Shown here: positions 39,307 through 56,815 of the stretch, in pieces
How positions within the stretch are numbered: the first letter of the stretch is position 1
How the letters are laid out: the number at the start of each line of letters is the position of its first letter
Source: Deinococcus psychrotolerans
GTDB taxonomy: Bacteria; Deinococcota; Deinococci; Deinococcales; Deinococcaceae
Assembly: GCF_003860465.1 (NCBI RefSeq)
Contig: NZ_CP034183.1
Location: 2,559,501 to 2,623,500, forward strand
Length of the DNA: 64,000 nt
Reading direction: 5' to 3'
The notes under the pieces: model-generated
The model's input: the letters and a program-made list of their open reading frames with translations, nothing else
Told to the model about the DNA's origin: nothing
Databases searched by the model: none
Translations under genes and position numbers: made by a program

Positions 39307-39336
39307 TTGACAGGTTGCCCGCCTGCCTGTTAGAAT
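39307..39336 (+). promoter_or_regulatory. Sigma-70 promoter of the rpoBC operon
   Basis: A perfect -35 TTGACA (39307-39312) and a -10-like TAGAAT (39331-39336) are separated by 18 bp. Transcription would start near 39343 and give an mRNA leader of about 210 nt before rpoB. Confidence 0.78.
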
Positions 39337-39416
39337 GACTGGCTGCTAGTCATGATGGGCTGGTTTAGGGGAGCTGTTTTGAGTAAGGCACTCCACAATT
39401 AAGGGTTTAGTTTACT

Positions 39417-39442
39417 GGAGAGAAGGCACGCGCCTTGTCTCC
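39417..39442 (+). promoter_or_regulatory. Leader hairpin upstream of rpoB
   Basis: GGAGAGAAGGC (39417-39427) and GCCTTGTCTCC (39432-39442) form an 11-bp stem with one mismatch and a 4-nt loop in the rpoB leader. Its purpose is unknown (processing, attenuation or stability). Confidence 0.45.
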
Positions 39443-39553
39443 CTGCGCCGTGTTTAGGGCCGCCTGAAGGCCCACACAGCGCCGATTTAATCCCTTTTCC
39501 TTTCCGCTTCTCCTTGCCCTGCTGTTACCCAGAGGGCCACCCGTGAGGTTGGC

Positions 39554-42997
<3,444 letters not shown>

Positions 42998-43004
42998 ACC
43001 CCCT

Positions 43005-43052
43005 CCGCTGCGCCCCTCTCTACGAGTACCAGTAGGGGAGAAGGTGCGGCGG
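43005..43052 (+). repeat. Imperfect hairpin in the rpoB-rpoC spacer
   Basis: CCGCTGCGCC ... CTCTCTAC and GTAGGGGAG ... GGTGCGGCGG pair with several wobbles. The 138-bp spacer is unusually long for rpoB-rpoC and resembles dispersed intergenic repeats. Confidence 0.4.
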
Positions 43053-43135
43053 AACAGCCCACTTGGGTCAAGTTTTCCTTTTAAGGGCAGAGGAGTTTCC
43101 TTTGCCCCCACCCCTTCTCTCAAGGAGCAACCATC

Positions 43136-47770
<4,635 letters not shown>

Positions 47771-47804
47771 GCAACTGAACGGCTGAGCAATTTAACTTCT
47801 AGCT

Positions 47805-47840
47805 AAAGCCCCCGCCCTGAAAATGGGTGGGGGCTTTTTT
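47805..47840 (+). terminator. Intrinsic terminator after rpoC
   Basis: AAAGCCCCCGCCC pairs with GGGTGGGGGCTTT across a 7-nt loop and is followed by TTTT, 35 bp beyond the rpoC stop. Confidence 0.9.
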
Positions 47841-47870
47841 GGATTTTGGCAGAACAGAAAGTCAATTCAA

Positions 47871-47908
47871 AAAAGCCGCTCCACCTCAAACAAGAGGTAG
47901 GGCGGCTT
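47871..47908 (-). terminator. Terminator after the S8-like protease gene
   Basis: Read on the minus strand, AAGCCGCCC ... CCTC and GAGG ... GGAGCGGCTT pair and are followed by TTTTTTG, 15 bp beyond the stop. Confidence 0.75.
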
Positions 47909-47923
47909 GCTTAACGAGTGGGT

Positions 47924-49834
47924 TTACTTGACCGACTGAATGGCCTTGTCCACCTGAATCAGGCCAGTGCCGGTTTTGAAGTCGTAGCCGAAGGTGTTCA
48001 TATCGGCCGCCGTTTTGGAGAGCGCGGCGATAACTTCAGCGGGGCCGAGGTCGGGGCGAGCCTGACGAATCAGCGCGGCGGCAGCGGCGGCGTGCGGAGC
48101 AGCCGCGCTGGTGCCGAAGAAGTTGGGGTATTGATCACCGTCAACCAGTCCGCCATCGGAGAAAGAGACTTGTCCGAAGAAACTGGTGTTGGCTCCGTCG
48201 GGGGCGCTGAAACGGGGTTGGTCGCGCCGCTGGGAAACAGAGTTGCCGTTGAGGTCAAACAAAATTGGCACGCCCCCCAGCGAAGTAAAGGATTCGGGCA
48301 AAGCTGGATTGACGCCGAAAACAGGCGTGCGGCCAAAGCGTGACGCGCCAACGCCCGCTCCGCTGCGCGAGTTGGCGTGGCCCTTGGCGGTGGGAGCGCC
48401 TGTGTTGTATTCCAGTGCGGTGGCAGTGCCGTAATCTTGGATTCGCACACGGGTAGGCGTGGGGCCAGCCGAGCGAGTCACCACCAAGTTGAGAACCTGG
48501 GGCGTCTCACCCAAGTTGAGGACGATGACCGTTTCAAGCGGATCGCGGCCAATATTGTTGCTAGTTCCAGCGGTGAGAATCAGCAAATTTGAATCTGGCG
48601 GCAGCAAATTGCCGTTGGCGTCCATCACGAACACGTCGAGGTCGCTGCGCGAGCCGCGCCCATTTTGGGTCGCTGAAGCAAACGGCTGATCCCACTCCAC
48701 GTAGGTGTTGGTATAACCGCCCGGCGGAACGACCATTTTCCGCATGGTGTCCACGCCGCTGGAAGCGAAGTTGAGCATCTCGCCTTGGTACAGCACTTTG
48801 CCTGAAGCGTCGCGGTAAATGAGCGGCCCGCCACTCTTCCAGCGCGTTTCGTAGGCGTTGCTGGCGGCGTTGCCCGCCGAGGTGAAGTAGGCCACGCCTT
48901 GAGAGGTGACTTTGTCCACGGCCTGCGTAATCAGGCCGTCGCTATAAGCGGGTTCGGCAAAGTAGCTCAAATCGTCTACGATGACCCGCGAACCTACATC
49001 GGCCAAGCGCCGAATGTTGTTGGCGAATCCCGCTTCACCGCCGCTAAAGCCGGTGGCAAAGGCGATGTCGGAGCCGGGAGCCACGTCGTGAACGATCTGG
49101 GCCATGCCCCGCCCTTCATCGGTGCCGCCGTCATTTTGAGCTTGGTCTTCGAGGACTTGTACGCCGTTGGCGGGCAAATCTCCGTTGCGAATGTCTTGCG
49201 CCACAGTGGTTAGCGGCGGGCTGCCTTCTGCGCTGGCGTCCCAAGCGTCAAACGAATCCGAGATAACCCCGATCTTGACGCCCCGTCCGTCTACGCCGTA
49301 GGTGGCGCGGGCCACATCTGAGCGCTGTGCAAAGTCGCCTTGCGAGAGTACGCCAGTGGCTCCGGTCAAGGGGAAAGCGGCGTTGGTGGTGGCTCCCGAT
49401 ATCCGCATAAAGCTGAGTTCGCTCAACTGACCTGCTTGGCTTAAGGCGCTCAACGGTAAGCGGCCAGACACCATTCTTTCGTATGCTGAACCGTTCTTGA
49501 GGCCAAGCGCTTGCAACCTGCTCAGCAGCGCTGCCGGATTTCCGCTCGCCACCGAATCAACAGTGACGTAGCCGCGCGAAATGGGCACAATCTTGGACAT
49601 GAGAGAACTACTCAGCGCCTGCGCCTGAAGAGGACGCTCAGACAGCAGTTTGAGGATAGAGTCCAGTTTGCTGCTCTTGTCGAAGACGCTCTGCACGCTG
49701 CTCAGGCCCATCACTGAGAGGTCTTGCTTGCCGGTCACGGCGCTGGGCACATCGTTGAGTTCGGCTTGCTGAGCGGTGTTTCCGCAGGCCACCAGTAAAC
49801 TAAGGGTCAATCCTAATCCGAGATACTTTTTCAT
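47924..49834 (-). CDS. S8/S53-like subtilase-fold lipoprotein protease
   Basis: The 636-residue precursor starts MKKYLGLGLTLSLLVACGN, a lipoprotein signal with lipobox LLVAC. A pro-region of about 180 residues is followed by the peptidase domain with Asp in VKIGVISDSFD, the segment TDEGRGMAQIVHDVAPG in place of the usual HGTHVAG, the oxyanion Asn in FTSAGNAAS and the catalytic Ser in FFGTSAAAPHAAAAAAL near residue 600. The canonical catalytic His is replaced: a Glu lies at the equivalent place. A large insertion (about 340-580) separates Asn and Ser. Confidence 0.85.
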   Translation of the reverse strand: MKKYLGLGLTLSLLVACGNTAQQAELNDVPSAVTGKQDLSVMGLSSVQSVFDKSSKLDSILKLLSERPLQAQALSSSLMSKIVPISRGYVTVDSVASGNPAALLSRLQALGLKNGSAYERMVSGRLPLSALSQAGQLSELSFMRISGATTNAAFPLTGATGVLSQGDFAQRSDVARATYGVDGRGVKIGVISDSFDAWDASAEGSPPLTTVAQDIRNGDLPANGVQVLEDQAQNDGGTDEGRGMAQIVHDVAPGSDIAFATGFSGGEAGFANNIRRLADVGSRVIVDDLSYFAEPAYSDGLITQAVDKVTSQGVAYFTSAGNAASNAYETRWKSGGPLIYRDASGKVLYQGEMLNFASSGVDTMRKMVVPPGGYTNTYVEWDQPFASATQNGRGSRSDLDVFVMDANGNLLPPDSNLLILTAGTSNNIGRDPLETVIVLNLGETPQVLNLVVTRSAGPTPTRVRIQDYGTATALEYNTGAPTAKGHANSRSGAGVGASRFGRTPVFGVNPALPESFTSLGGVPILFDLNGNSVSQRRDQPRFSAPDGANTSFFGQVSFSDGGLVDGDQYPNFFGTSAAAPHAAAAAALIRQARPDLGPAEVIAALSKTAADMNTFGYDFKTGTGLIQVDKAIQSVK

Positions 49835-49997
49835 AACTTTCCCCCACACGCCCGCTTAGGCCTCCGCATAAAGCGTGCCCTCACGTTTGCCATGAACTCG
49901 TCAGAACTTTATCAGATGACGGCCAAGCAGTAGGTGAGGAAATGCATCGAGGGGTACGGACTGAGCGCACCTCTCCACATTTGTCCTAGCGAGCGTT

Positions 49998-50525
49998 TTA
50001 GGGAGTTGCGACTTCATCCACCAGCAGTCCCGCGTAGTAAATCCCCAGCGCTTCCAAAAACCGCATTTCCTCGCGGGTGGTCAGGGCCGACAGACTCGAC
50101 TCGATGCTCAGAAGCACCGCGCCGTAAGCTAAAGCCGCTGCGCCCGCGACAGCCAGCAGCACCGGCCCCAGCGCTGACACCTGGCTCAGCAGTTCTTGCC
50201 CGAGCAGCCCCGACGCGCCGATCCAGATGCTGGCCATCACCAGAAGCGAAACGGCCAAATATAAACTCCGCATGGCCCGCTGCAAGAATCGGGTGCGGCG
50301 GCTCAGGCGCGGGAGTTGCCCCAAGATCATCCGTTTTTCGTCTTTGGCCAGCGGTTCTTGCTGCCCTTCGGGCGTCACCAGCACCTTAAAGCGGGCCGTC
50401 AGCGCCCGCACCCGGTCGGTGGCGCGGCCCAGCCGGGAACTGGTGCTCATCAGCAGCGTGCCCGCGCCGGAGATCAGCACGGCGGGCGTAATCATGGCGC
50501 TCAAAACAGTGGTGGCGGCGTCCAT
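49998..50525 (-). CDS. DUF2721 family membrane protein
   Basis: The 175-residue protein has an N-terminal hydrophobic segment (ATTVLSAMITPAVLISGAGTLLM), a basic cytoplasmic stretch containing RATDRVRAL typical of the DUF2721 family, and two more hydrophobic segments (LYLAVSLLVMASIWIGASGLL and LGPVLLAVAGAAALAYGAVLL). Function unknown. Separated by 27 bp from the acyl-CoA dehydrogenase gene upstream on the same strand. Confidence 0.85.
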   Translation of the reverse strand: MDAATTVLSAMITPAVLISGAGTLLMSTSSRLGRATDRVRALTARFKVLVTPEGQQEPLAKDEKRMILGQLPRLSRRTRFLQRAMRSLYLAVSLLVMASIWIGASGLLGQELLSQVSALGPVLLAVAGAAALAYGAVLLSIESSLSALTTREEMRFLEALGIYYAGLLVDEVATP

Positions 50526-50552
50526 GCTGGGCAGTCTAGCGGCCCCCGCCTC

Positions 50553-51698
50553 CTATTTCTCGCGCAGCAAATCCCCCGCGATAATCAGTTTCTGAATCTC
50601 GGAAGTGCCCTCGTAAATTCTGAGCAATCTCTGATCGCGGTAAAAGCGCTCGAAGGGGGCGTCTTTCATGTAGCCGACGCCGCCCGCGACCTGCACGGCT
50701 TTGTCGGCCACCCGCGAGAGCGCTTCGGTGGCGTGGTACTTGGCCACACTCGCCATCCGGCGCACGTCTTGGCCCGCGTCCACCATCCAGGCGACTTTTT
50801 GCCACAGCAGGCGCGAGGTCTGAATGTCCACTTCCATCTCTGCCAGCATGAACTGCACCGCCTGAAAGCTGCTGATCGGTGCGCCGAACTGCTCGCGGCC
50901 CTTGGCGTGGGCAATACTCAAATCCAGCAGGCGCTGCATGGCTCCGGTGCTGCGGGCGGCGATTCCGACGCGACCATTGGTCAAAATCCCCAGCGCTTCG
51001 CGGTAGCCCAAATCCAGCGGCCCCAGCAGGTTCTCCGCCGGAATCTCGGCGTTGTCGAACACCACTTCCGCCGACAGCGCTCCTTTCTGGCCCATCTTCT
51101 CGTCAATTTTGCCGACGCTGACGCCCGGCATACTCGGCTCCACCAAAAAAGCGCTCATGCCCTTGCTACCCTTGGCGGGGTCAGTAATGGCAATGACCGT
51201 CAGAATCCCGGCAATCGGCGCGTTGGAGATGTAGTGCTTGGTGCCGTTGAGAATATAGGTGTCGGCCTTTTTCTCGGCTCGGGTGCGGATGTTGGCCGCG
51301 TCGGAACCGCTGCTCGGTTCGGTGATGGCAAAGCCTGCAATGCACTCGCCCGCCGCCATGCGCGGCAAATATTTGGCTTTTTGCTCGGGCGTGCCCAGCT
51401 TGACCAGCCCCGAAGTGCCGATGCTGGCGTGGGCCGAAACCATCCCGCCAAAGCCCATGTGGCCTTGCCCCAGCGCTTCGTAGACGGCGCAGCGGCCCAG
51501 CATCCCCAGCCCGACGCCGCCATATTCTTCGGGGATAGACAGCCCGAACAACCCCAGCTCGGCGGCCTGCCGGATGAGTTCGGGCGGCACCTGATTGGTG
51601 GTTTCGATTTCGTGGGCGCGGGCTTCGACGTCGTTGAGGGCAAAAGCGCGAATGTGCGTCTGCATTTCTCGCAAATCGGCGGGCAGGGTGAAATCCAT
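50553..51698 (-). CDS. Acyl-CoA dehydrogenase
   Basis: This FAD enzyme introduces the trans-2 double bond in fatty acid beta-oxidation. The 381-residue protein has the N-terminal helical domain (PPELIRQAAELGLFGLSIPEEYGGVG), the signature CIAGFAITEPSSGSDAANIRT for FAD contact, and the C-terminal helical domain GVGYMKDAPFERFYRDQRLLRIYEGTSEIQKLIIAGDLL, with the catalytic Glu in IYEGTSE. The start ATG 51698 has GGAGG just before it. The further upstream frame is not conserved. The HTH-acyl-CoA synthetase pair diverges from it, consistent with a fatty-acid activation and degradation locus. Confidence 0.94.
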   Translation of the reverse strand: MDFTLPADLREMQTHIRAFALNDVEARAHEIETTNQVPPELIRQAAELGLFGLSIPEEYGGVGLGMLGRCAVYEALGQGHMGFGGMVSAHASIGTSGLVKLGTPEQKAKYLPRMAAGECIAGFAITEPSSGSDAANIRTRAEKKADTYILNGTKHYISNAPIAGILTVIAITDPAKGSKGMSAFLVEPSMPGVSVGKIDEKMGQKGALSAEVVFDNAEIPAENLLGPLDLGYREALGILTNGRVGIAARSTGAMQRLLDLSIAHAKGREQFGAPISSFQAVQFMLAEMEVDIQTSRLLWQKVAWMVDAGQDVRRMASVAKYHATEALSRVADKAVQVAGGVGYMKDAPFERFYRDQRLLRIYEGTSEIQKLIIAGDLLREK

Positions 51699-51995
51699 GG
51701 GTAAACCTCCGGGGAGTTTGTTTTGACAAAGTTGGTTTGACTTGGAACGGGGCGTGAACTGCGTTGTATCACTTCCGCGCCCTTCCCTTAGTGAATTGCA
51801 CAATAAGCTCCCATTTGTGCCGGTCTCGGCTTTGCAGCACGGCTTTGAGCGCTCACAGTTTGACCTTGGGGAGCGCGGCGATTAGACTCAGTTCAAATCC
51901 ACTTTTACCGCTCCTGGCCTGCCTCTCACTCTCACGCTCTGCTGATAAGGAGTTGTCTCCTGCCCATTTCGTTTTCTGACACCGCTCCACCTGTT

Positions 51996-52487
51996 GTGCA
52001 TCATCCGGCGCTTATCCCGGCGGTGCTCCGCCGTCCACAAGCTGCGCCGGAGCAGTTCGAGGCGCTGACCGGTCTCACGCCAGCTGCGTTTGAAGCGCTG
52101 GTGCGAAAGGCCGCGCCGCTCTACCGCCAGAGCGAGGCGCTGCGGCTGGGCGGGCGGCTGCGGCAGCGCTCGCTGGGCGCGGGGCGCAAGTTCGAGCATC
52201 CCCTCGCCGAGCGCCTGGCGGTGCAGCTCGTCTTGCGGCATGCCCGCCCCACCCAAAAACTGCTCTCGCGCATCACCGGCTTTACCGAAAGCACCCTCAG
52301 CCGTGACGCTCGGCGCTTGGCCGCCGTTTTACCGCCCGTGTCGCCGCCCACCCAGCTACAGTCCACCCAGTCACCGTCTACCCAGCCGTCTGCGCTCAGT
52401 GTGCCCGCTTGCCCAGCTCCTTTGCGGCGCTCGGCCCGCGAACTGCTGAGCTTGCTGAGCCGCCCCACCCCTCCGGAGGTTGTATGA
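51996..52487 (+). CDS. Transposase-derived HTH protein, coupled to acyl-CoA synthetase
   Basis: The 163-residue protein contains FEALTGLTPAAFEALVRKAAPLY, GAGRKFEHPLAERLAVQLVLRHARPTQKLLSRITGFTESTLSRDARRL. This matches the helix-turn-helix N-terminal domain of IS5-type DDE transposases (HTH_Tnp_4), but no catalytic domain follows: a Pro/Ser/Gln-rich tail with direct repeats of TQ/PS follows and the gene ends with TGA overlapping the next ATG. AAGGAG at 51948 lies 7 bases before a CTG at 51960 in the same frame, so translation may begin there; the GTG at 51996 lacks such a site. Confidence 0.6.
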   Translation: MHHPALIPAVLRRPQAAPEQFEALTGLTPAAFEALVRKAAPLYRQSEALRLGGRLRQRSLGAGRKFEHPLAERLAVQLVLRHARPTQKLLSRITGFTESTLSRDARRLAAVLPPVSPPTQLQSTQSPSTQPSALSVPACPAPLRRSARELLSLLSRPTPPEVV

Positions 52488-54121
52488 CCCACTACTGGCC
52501 CGCCCACATGACCAAGCGTCTTCACGTACCGCGCACCTCGCTCGCTCAGAATTTGCAGTTCAGCGCCCTGAAATACCCTGATAAACCCGCGCTGTATTTT
52601 TACGGCCAGACCACCAGCTACGCCCAGCTTTTTGAGCGCTCGCGCCGCCTCGCGTCGCATCTCAAAGCTCAGGGCATTCAAAAAGGCGACCGGGTGCTGA
52701 TCTGGATGCAGAACTCGCCGCAGTGGGCGGTGGCCGCGCACGCCGTCTGGGTGCTGGGCGGCGTGGTGGTGCCGCTCTCGCCGATGCTGCAAGCCCGCGA
52801 GTTGGCGTTCTTTTTACAAGACGCCGGCATCAAAGTCGGCGTGCTGGGCGCGGAGCTGTACGCCAAGGCGCAGGAAGCGGGCCTGAGCCACGCCGTCGTC
52901 GCCAATTTGGGCAGCGGGATGGAAGGCAGCGCGGTGCCTCTGCCCGCCGGACTCGACGTTGCGGTGACGCTGCGGGCAGGCGACGTGCTCTACGAAGACG
53001 CCCTGAAGGCCGAACTGGCCGACCTGACCCCGCTCGATGCCGACGACCTGTGCGTGATGCCCTACACCAGCGGCACCACCGGCCTGCCCAAAGGCTGTAT
53101 GCACACCCATTCCACCGTGCAGGCCAACGTGGTCGGCTCGGTGGTGTGGGCCAGCACCAACGTAGAAGACGTGGTGCTGGCAGCCCTGCCTTTTTTCCAC
53201 GTCACCGGCTTTATCAACAGCCTCCTCTCGGTGTTGTCGGGCGGCGGTAAAGTGGCGATCATGGCCCGCTGGGATCGCCAACTGGCTCAGGAACTGATTC
53301 GCGATCAGGGCGTCACCGTTTGGACGAACACCGCCACCATGGTCATCGATTTGATGGCCAATCCGGCGTTTGATCCGGCCAACCTGAGGACCATCCGTAC
53401 CATGACCGGCGGCGGGGCGTCGCTGCCCGCAGCGGTGGGTCAGCGCCTGCTCGACCAGACCGGCATCACCTTCACCGAAGGCTACGGCCTGACCGAAACG
53501 ATGGCCCAGAGCCACTCCAACCCGGTCAGCCGCCCCAAATTCCAGTGTCTCGGCATTCCGCTTTTCAATGTGGACGCCCGCATCGTGGACTTGGACAGCG
53601 GCGAACTGATGAACACCGGCGAAATCGGTGAAATCGTCATCAGCGGGCCGCAGGTGATGCAGGGGTACTGGAACCGCCCCGACGAAAATGCCAAAGCGTT
53701 TAGCGAGATTGATGGCGTGCGCTTTTTTCACAGTGGCGACTTGGGCTATAGGGACGAAGAGGGCTACTTTTTCTTCACCGACCGGCTCAAGCGCATGGTC
53801 AATGTCTCGGGCATGAAAGTCTGGCCCGCCGAGGTGGAAAACGTACTGCACGGCCACCCCGCCATCCAGGAAGCCTGCGTGATTGCCTTGCCCGATGAGC
53901 GCAGCGGCGAACGCGCCCGCGCTCTGGTGGTCTTGCGGGCTGGGCAAATGGCCGATCCCAAAGATATCGAGAGCTGGGCCAGAACGCAGATGGCCGCTTA
54001 CAAAGTGCCGCACGACTACCAATTCGTAGAAGCGCTGCCGCGTGGCCCCACTGGAAAAGTCGCTTGGCGGCCCCTTCAGGAAGCGGCGCGGGCCGAGCTG
54101 GCCGCAGCGACGGGGAAGTAG
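52484..54121 (+). CDS. Long-chain acyl-CoA synthetase (AMP-forming)
   Basis: The 545-residue enzyme activates fatty acids with ATP and CoA. It contains the AMP-binding motif YTSGTTGLPKGCMHTH (about residues 190-205), EGYGLTETMAQSHSNP, the hinge GDLGYRDEEGYFFFTDRLKRMVNVSGMKVWPAEVE, and the catalytic C-terminal Lys in PTGKVAW. GGAGG lies 4 bases before the ATG inside the upstream HTH gene, whose TGA overlaps the start (ATGA). An acyl-CoA dehydrogenase gene is divergently encoded 0.8 kb upstream. Confidence 0.93.
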   Translation: MTHYWPAHMTKRLHVPRTSLAQNLQFSALKYPDKPALYFYGQTTSYAQLFERSRRLASHLKAQGIQKGDRVLIWMQNSPQWAVAAHAVWVLGGVVVPLSPMLQARELAFFLQDAGIKVGVLGAELYAKAQEAGLSHAVVANLGSGMEGSAVPLPAGLDVAVTLRAGDVLYEDALKAELADLTPLDADDLCVMPYTSGTTGLPKGCMHTHSTVQANVVGSVVWASTNVEDVVLAALPFFHVTGFINSLLSVLSGGGKVAIMARWDRQLAQELIRDQGVTVWTNTATMVIDLMANPAFDPANLRTIRTMTGGGASLPAAVGQRLLDQTGITFTEGYGLTETMAQSHSNPVSRPKFQCLGIPLFNVDARIVDLDSGELMNTGEIGEIVISGPQVMQGYWNRPDENAKAFSEIDGVRFFHSGDLGYRDEEGYFFFTDRLKRMVNVSGMKVWPAEVENVLHGHPAIQEACVIALPDERSGERARALVVLRAGQMADPKDIESWARTQMAAYKVPHDYQFVEALPRGPTGKVAWRPLQEAARAELAAATGK

Positions 54122-54205
54122 AGCAGCAGGGGAGAGCCGCTGAGCGCCCGCCGCCGTTCTGGTCAGCGGGCGTCAGCCACCGTTCAGGCCGCTATGCTCT
54201 AAGCC

Positions 54206-55105
54206 ATGCTGACTGCCCTGCTCACCGTGGTGTTGCCGGTGCTGCTGATTTTGGGCTTCGGCGCTTTGGTCGGCAACCGGCTGGCGCTCGACAACCTCAC
54301 CATCAACCGCCTCAATTTGTACTTGCTGACGCCCGCGCTGGCGCTCAACTCGCTGCTGCACCTCGAAGTCAAGGCGGGCAGCCTGACGCTGCTGGTGCTG
54401 GCCTATTTTGTGCTGTCGGCGGTGGGGGTGCTGCTGGGGTATCTGGCCGCCTTCCGGCAACCCAGCACCACCCGGCGGGCGGTGATGGCCAGCGTGGCAA
54501 TTGGCAACAACGGCAATTACGGTTTGCCGGTGGCCCTTTTCGCGCTGGGGCAAGCCGGATTTGATCAGGCCCTTGTCATCTACCTTTCCAGCGTGCTGCT
54601 GACCTTTACGGCGGGGCCGCTGATTTTCGGCGGGGGCGGCGGCATCGGGCCGACCTTGCGGGGCGTCTTCAAATTGCCGGTGGTGTGGTGCATCGCGCTG
54701 GCACTGACCATGCGCGGCCTGCACCTTCAGTTGCCCACCGGCCTAGACAGGGGGCTGGGCCTGCTTTCCGGCGCGACCTTGCCGATGGTGCTGCTGTCGT
54801 TGGGGGTGCAGCTCGGCACCGGGGGCCGCCCCAAACTGAGCTTTCCAGTCTGGCTGGCCAGCGGGCTGCGGGTGCTGGTGATGCCGGTCTTGGGACTGCT
54901 GATCGGCTACTTCATCGGCCTGCGCGGGCTGCACCTTCAGGGCTTGGTGCTGTCTTCGGCCATGCCGACTGCCGTCAACGCTTTCGTGCTGTCCAAGGAA
55001 TACCGCGCTGATAGCGGCACGGTGGCCTCGGTGGTGGTGGTCACCACGGTGCTGAGCATCCTCGGTGTGGCGCTGGTGGTGCCGCTGCTGGGACGGCTGC
55101 CTTGA
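54206..55105 (+). CDS. AEC-family (auxin efflux carrier) transporter
   Basis: The 299-residue protein has about ten hydrophobic helices ([56 protein letters not shown] ... [13 protein letters not shown]) and the family motifs [24 protein letters not shown] and [19 protein letters not shown] carriers export carboxylates or hormones; the substrate here is unknown. It starts 84 bp after the acyl-CoA synthetase stop and is followed by an MFS gene. Confidence 0.9.
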   Translation: MLTALLTVVLPVLLILGFGALVGNRLALDNLTINRLNLYLLTPALALNSLLHLEVKAGSLTLLVLAYFVLSAVGVLLGYLAAFRQPSTTRRAVMASVAIGNNGNYGLPVALFALGQAGFDQALVIYLSSVLLTFTAGPLIFGGGGGIGPTLRGVFKLPVVWCIALALTMRGLHLQLPTGLDRGLGLLSGATLPMVLLSLGVQLGTGGRPKLSFPVWLASGLRVLVMPVLGLLIGYFIGLRGLHLQGLVLSSAMPTAVNAFVLSKEYRADSGTVASVVVVTTVLSILGVALVVPLLGRLP

Positions 55106-55185
55106 GGCGCGGCTCCTGCGCTTCTCAGTAGCTCAGTGCAGCCGAGCGAGGCGGTGACGGCGGTGGCAGGTGCATAATCTAAAGT

Positions 55186-56505
55186 GTGTCTGAGCCGACT
55201 GTCTCCAGTTTGCCCAAAACTGACTTGCCCGAAATAGACCCAGCAGAAGCCCAAAATTACCGCTGGGGCATCGTCAACGGCTTTTTGGCTTCCACTGGCG
55301 ACGGCTTTTTTAATGCCTCGGTGGTGCTGGCGGGCTTCGCTGCGCGGCTGGGAGCGTCCAATGCCGTGATTGGCCTCCTGCCCGCCATCGCGCAGGGCGG
55401 CTGGATGCTGCCGCAGATTTTGGTGGCGGCCAAGGTGCGGGCGCTGCCTTACAAGCTGCCGGTCTACCGCTCCTCGGCCAGTGTCCGCATCGGCTCTTAC
55501 CTGGCGATGGTGCTCATCACGGCTTTTTTGTGGGAGTCTCCGGCGCTGTGCCTGAGCCTTTTTATTGCCGCCATGAGCGTCAATGCGCTGGCGTCGGGCG
55601 TGTCGGGTTTGCCGTTTTTGGAAGTGGTCAGCAAAACCGTACCGCCGCAGCGCCGGGCGGCTTACTTTGGCCTGCGCAACTTGGGAGGCGGGCTGCTGGC
55701 CTTCGCGGCGGGCCTGATCGTGCGCTGGATTTTGGGGTCGGGGCTGGCCTTCCCCTACACCTATGTGCTGATTTTTTCGCTGGCCACCGTGGCCTACACC
55801 ATCGCTTACACCGCCTTTGGCAAAGTGCAGGAGCCGCCTGACGAAGTGCAGCCCGTCTCCGACATTCGCCAAGAACTCCGCGCCATTCCGCAACTTCTGC
55901 GCCTCGACGCTCACTTCCGGGCTTTTCTGAGCGTCCGGCTGATTTTGGCATTTGCCAGCATGGCCGACCCGTTTTACACCGTGTATGCCCTGCGTGAATT
56001 GCGGGTGCCCAGCAGTATGCTCGGCGTGTTTTTGATGACCATCACGGGCGTCGCGCCGCTGTCGAACTTGCTGTGGCGTTCCGTGGCCGAGCGCAAAGGC
56101 TCACGCCGGATCATCCGGTATTCGGCGGCGGCGGCGTTTCTGGCTCCGCTGATCGCTTTGGGGCTGGGCTGGTGGTTTGGGCCATCGCACGCGGGCAGCG
56201 AAGTCAGCAGCGCGGCGCGGCAGAGTCAAGTCGGCTGGCTGTATCTGGCGGTGTTCGTGATGTCCAGTGTGGCGGCTCAGGGTTTTAATTTGGGCCACAC
56301 CAATCACCTGCTCAACATTTCGCCGCCTCACAGCCGCAGCCGCTACATCGGCACGCTCAATACCTTGGTGGGGTTGGCGCTGTTCGCTCCGGTGTTGGGG
56401 GGCGTGATTGCGGATCAGACGAGCTACTCCGTGGTGTTTTGGTTGTCGGCAGCCTTGTTTGCGGCGGCTTGGTGGCAGTGCGGGAAGTTGCGGCGGGACG
56501 CTTAG
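55186..56505 (+). CDS. MFS transporter
   Basis: The 439-residue protein has about 12 hydrophobic helices, beginning NYRWGIVNGFLASTGDGFFNASVVLAGFAARLGAS, and motif LVGLALFAPVLGGVIADQTSYSVVFWLSAALFAAAWW at the end. Cytoplasmic loops are short and basic (AERKGSRRIIR). The start is GTG (gtgtctgag). It resembles the general 12-TM major facilitator group rather than a drug pump such as the DHA2 protein above. Substrate unknown. Confidence 0.88.
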   Translation: MSEPTVSSLPKTDLPEIDPAEAQNYRWGIVNGFLASTGDGFFNASVVLAGFAARLGASNAVIGLLPAIAQGGWMLPQILVAAKVRALPYKLPVYRSSASVRIGSYLAMVLITAFLWESPALCLSLFIAAMSVNALASGVSGLPFLEVVSKTVPPQRRAAYFGLRNLGGGLLAFAAGLIVRWILGSGLAFPYTYVLIFSLATVAYTIAYTAFGKVQEPPDEVQPVSDIRQELRAIPQLLRLDAHFRAFLSVRLILAFASMADPFYTVYALRELRVPSSMLGVFLMTITGVAPLSNLLWRSVAERKGSRRIIRYSAAAAFLAPLIALGLGWWFGPSHAGSEVSSAARQSQVGWLYLAVFVMSSVAAQGFNLGHTNHLLNISPPHSRSRYIGTLNTLVGLALFAPVLGGVIADQTSYSVVFWLSAALFAAAWWQCGKLRRDA

Positions 56506-56815
56506 GTTGAGTGGAAGGTGGAGCTAGGCTTGGGCTTGTTGCCTGCGCGTCGGCTCCCCCTCCCCGGTGGGGAGAGAAGTTTGTCGCTGCGCTCGGCACT
56601 GTGTCTTCGTGACTTTGCTCGTGGCTGCTTTTTCCAGCGTTCTCCACGGCTGGGCCTTCGGTAGCGTTCTGGCCGCTGCGTTTAAGACTGGGTCAGCTTG
56701 TGACGAGGGAAGACGAAGGTCGACACACAGTTTTTGTTTTTAAACCTTCCCCTCACCAATGCCTGACCGCTCGTTCGGGGTTCATTGTCCTGAGCGCGGA
56801 GCCTAGACTGCCCAC
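56506..56815. other. Intergenic region of 310 bp, no gene
   Basis: It holds a G/C-rich hairpin-forming block around 56560-56580 (CCCCTCCCCGGTGGGGAG). Apart from that I see no gene, terminator or promoter I would defend. Confidence 0.45.
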
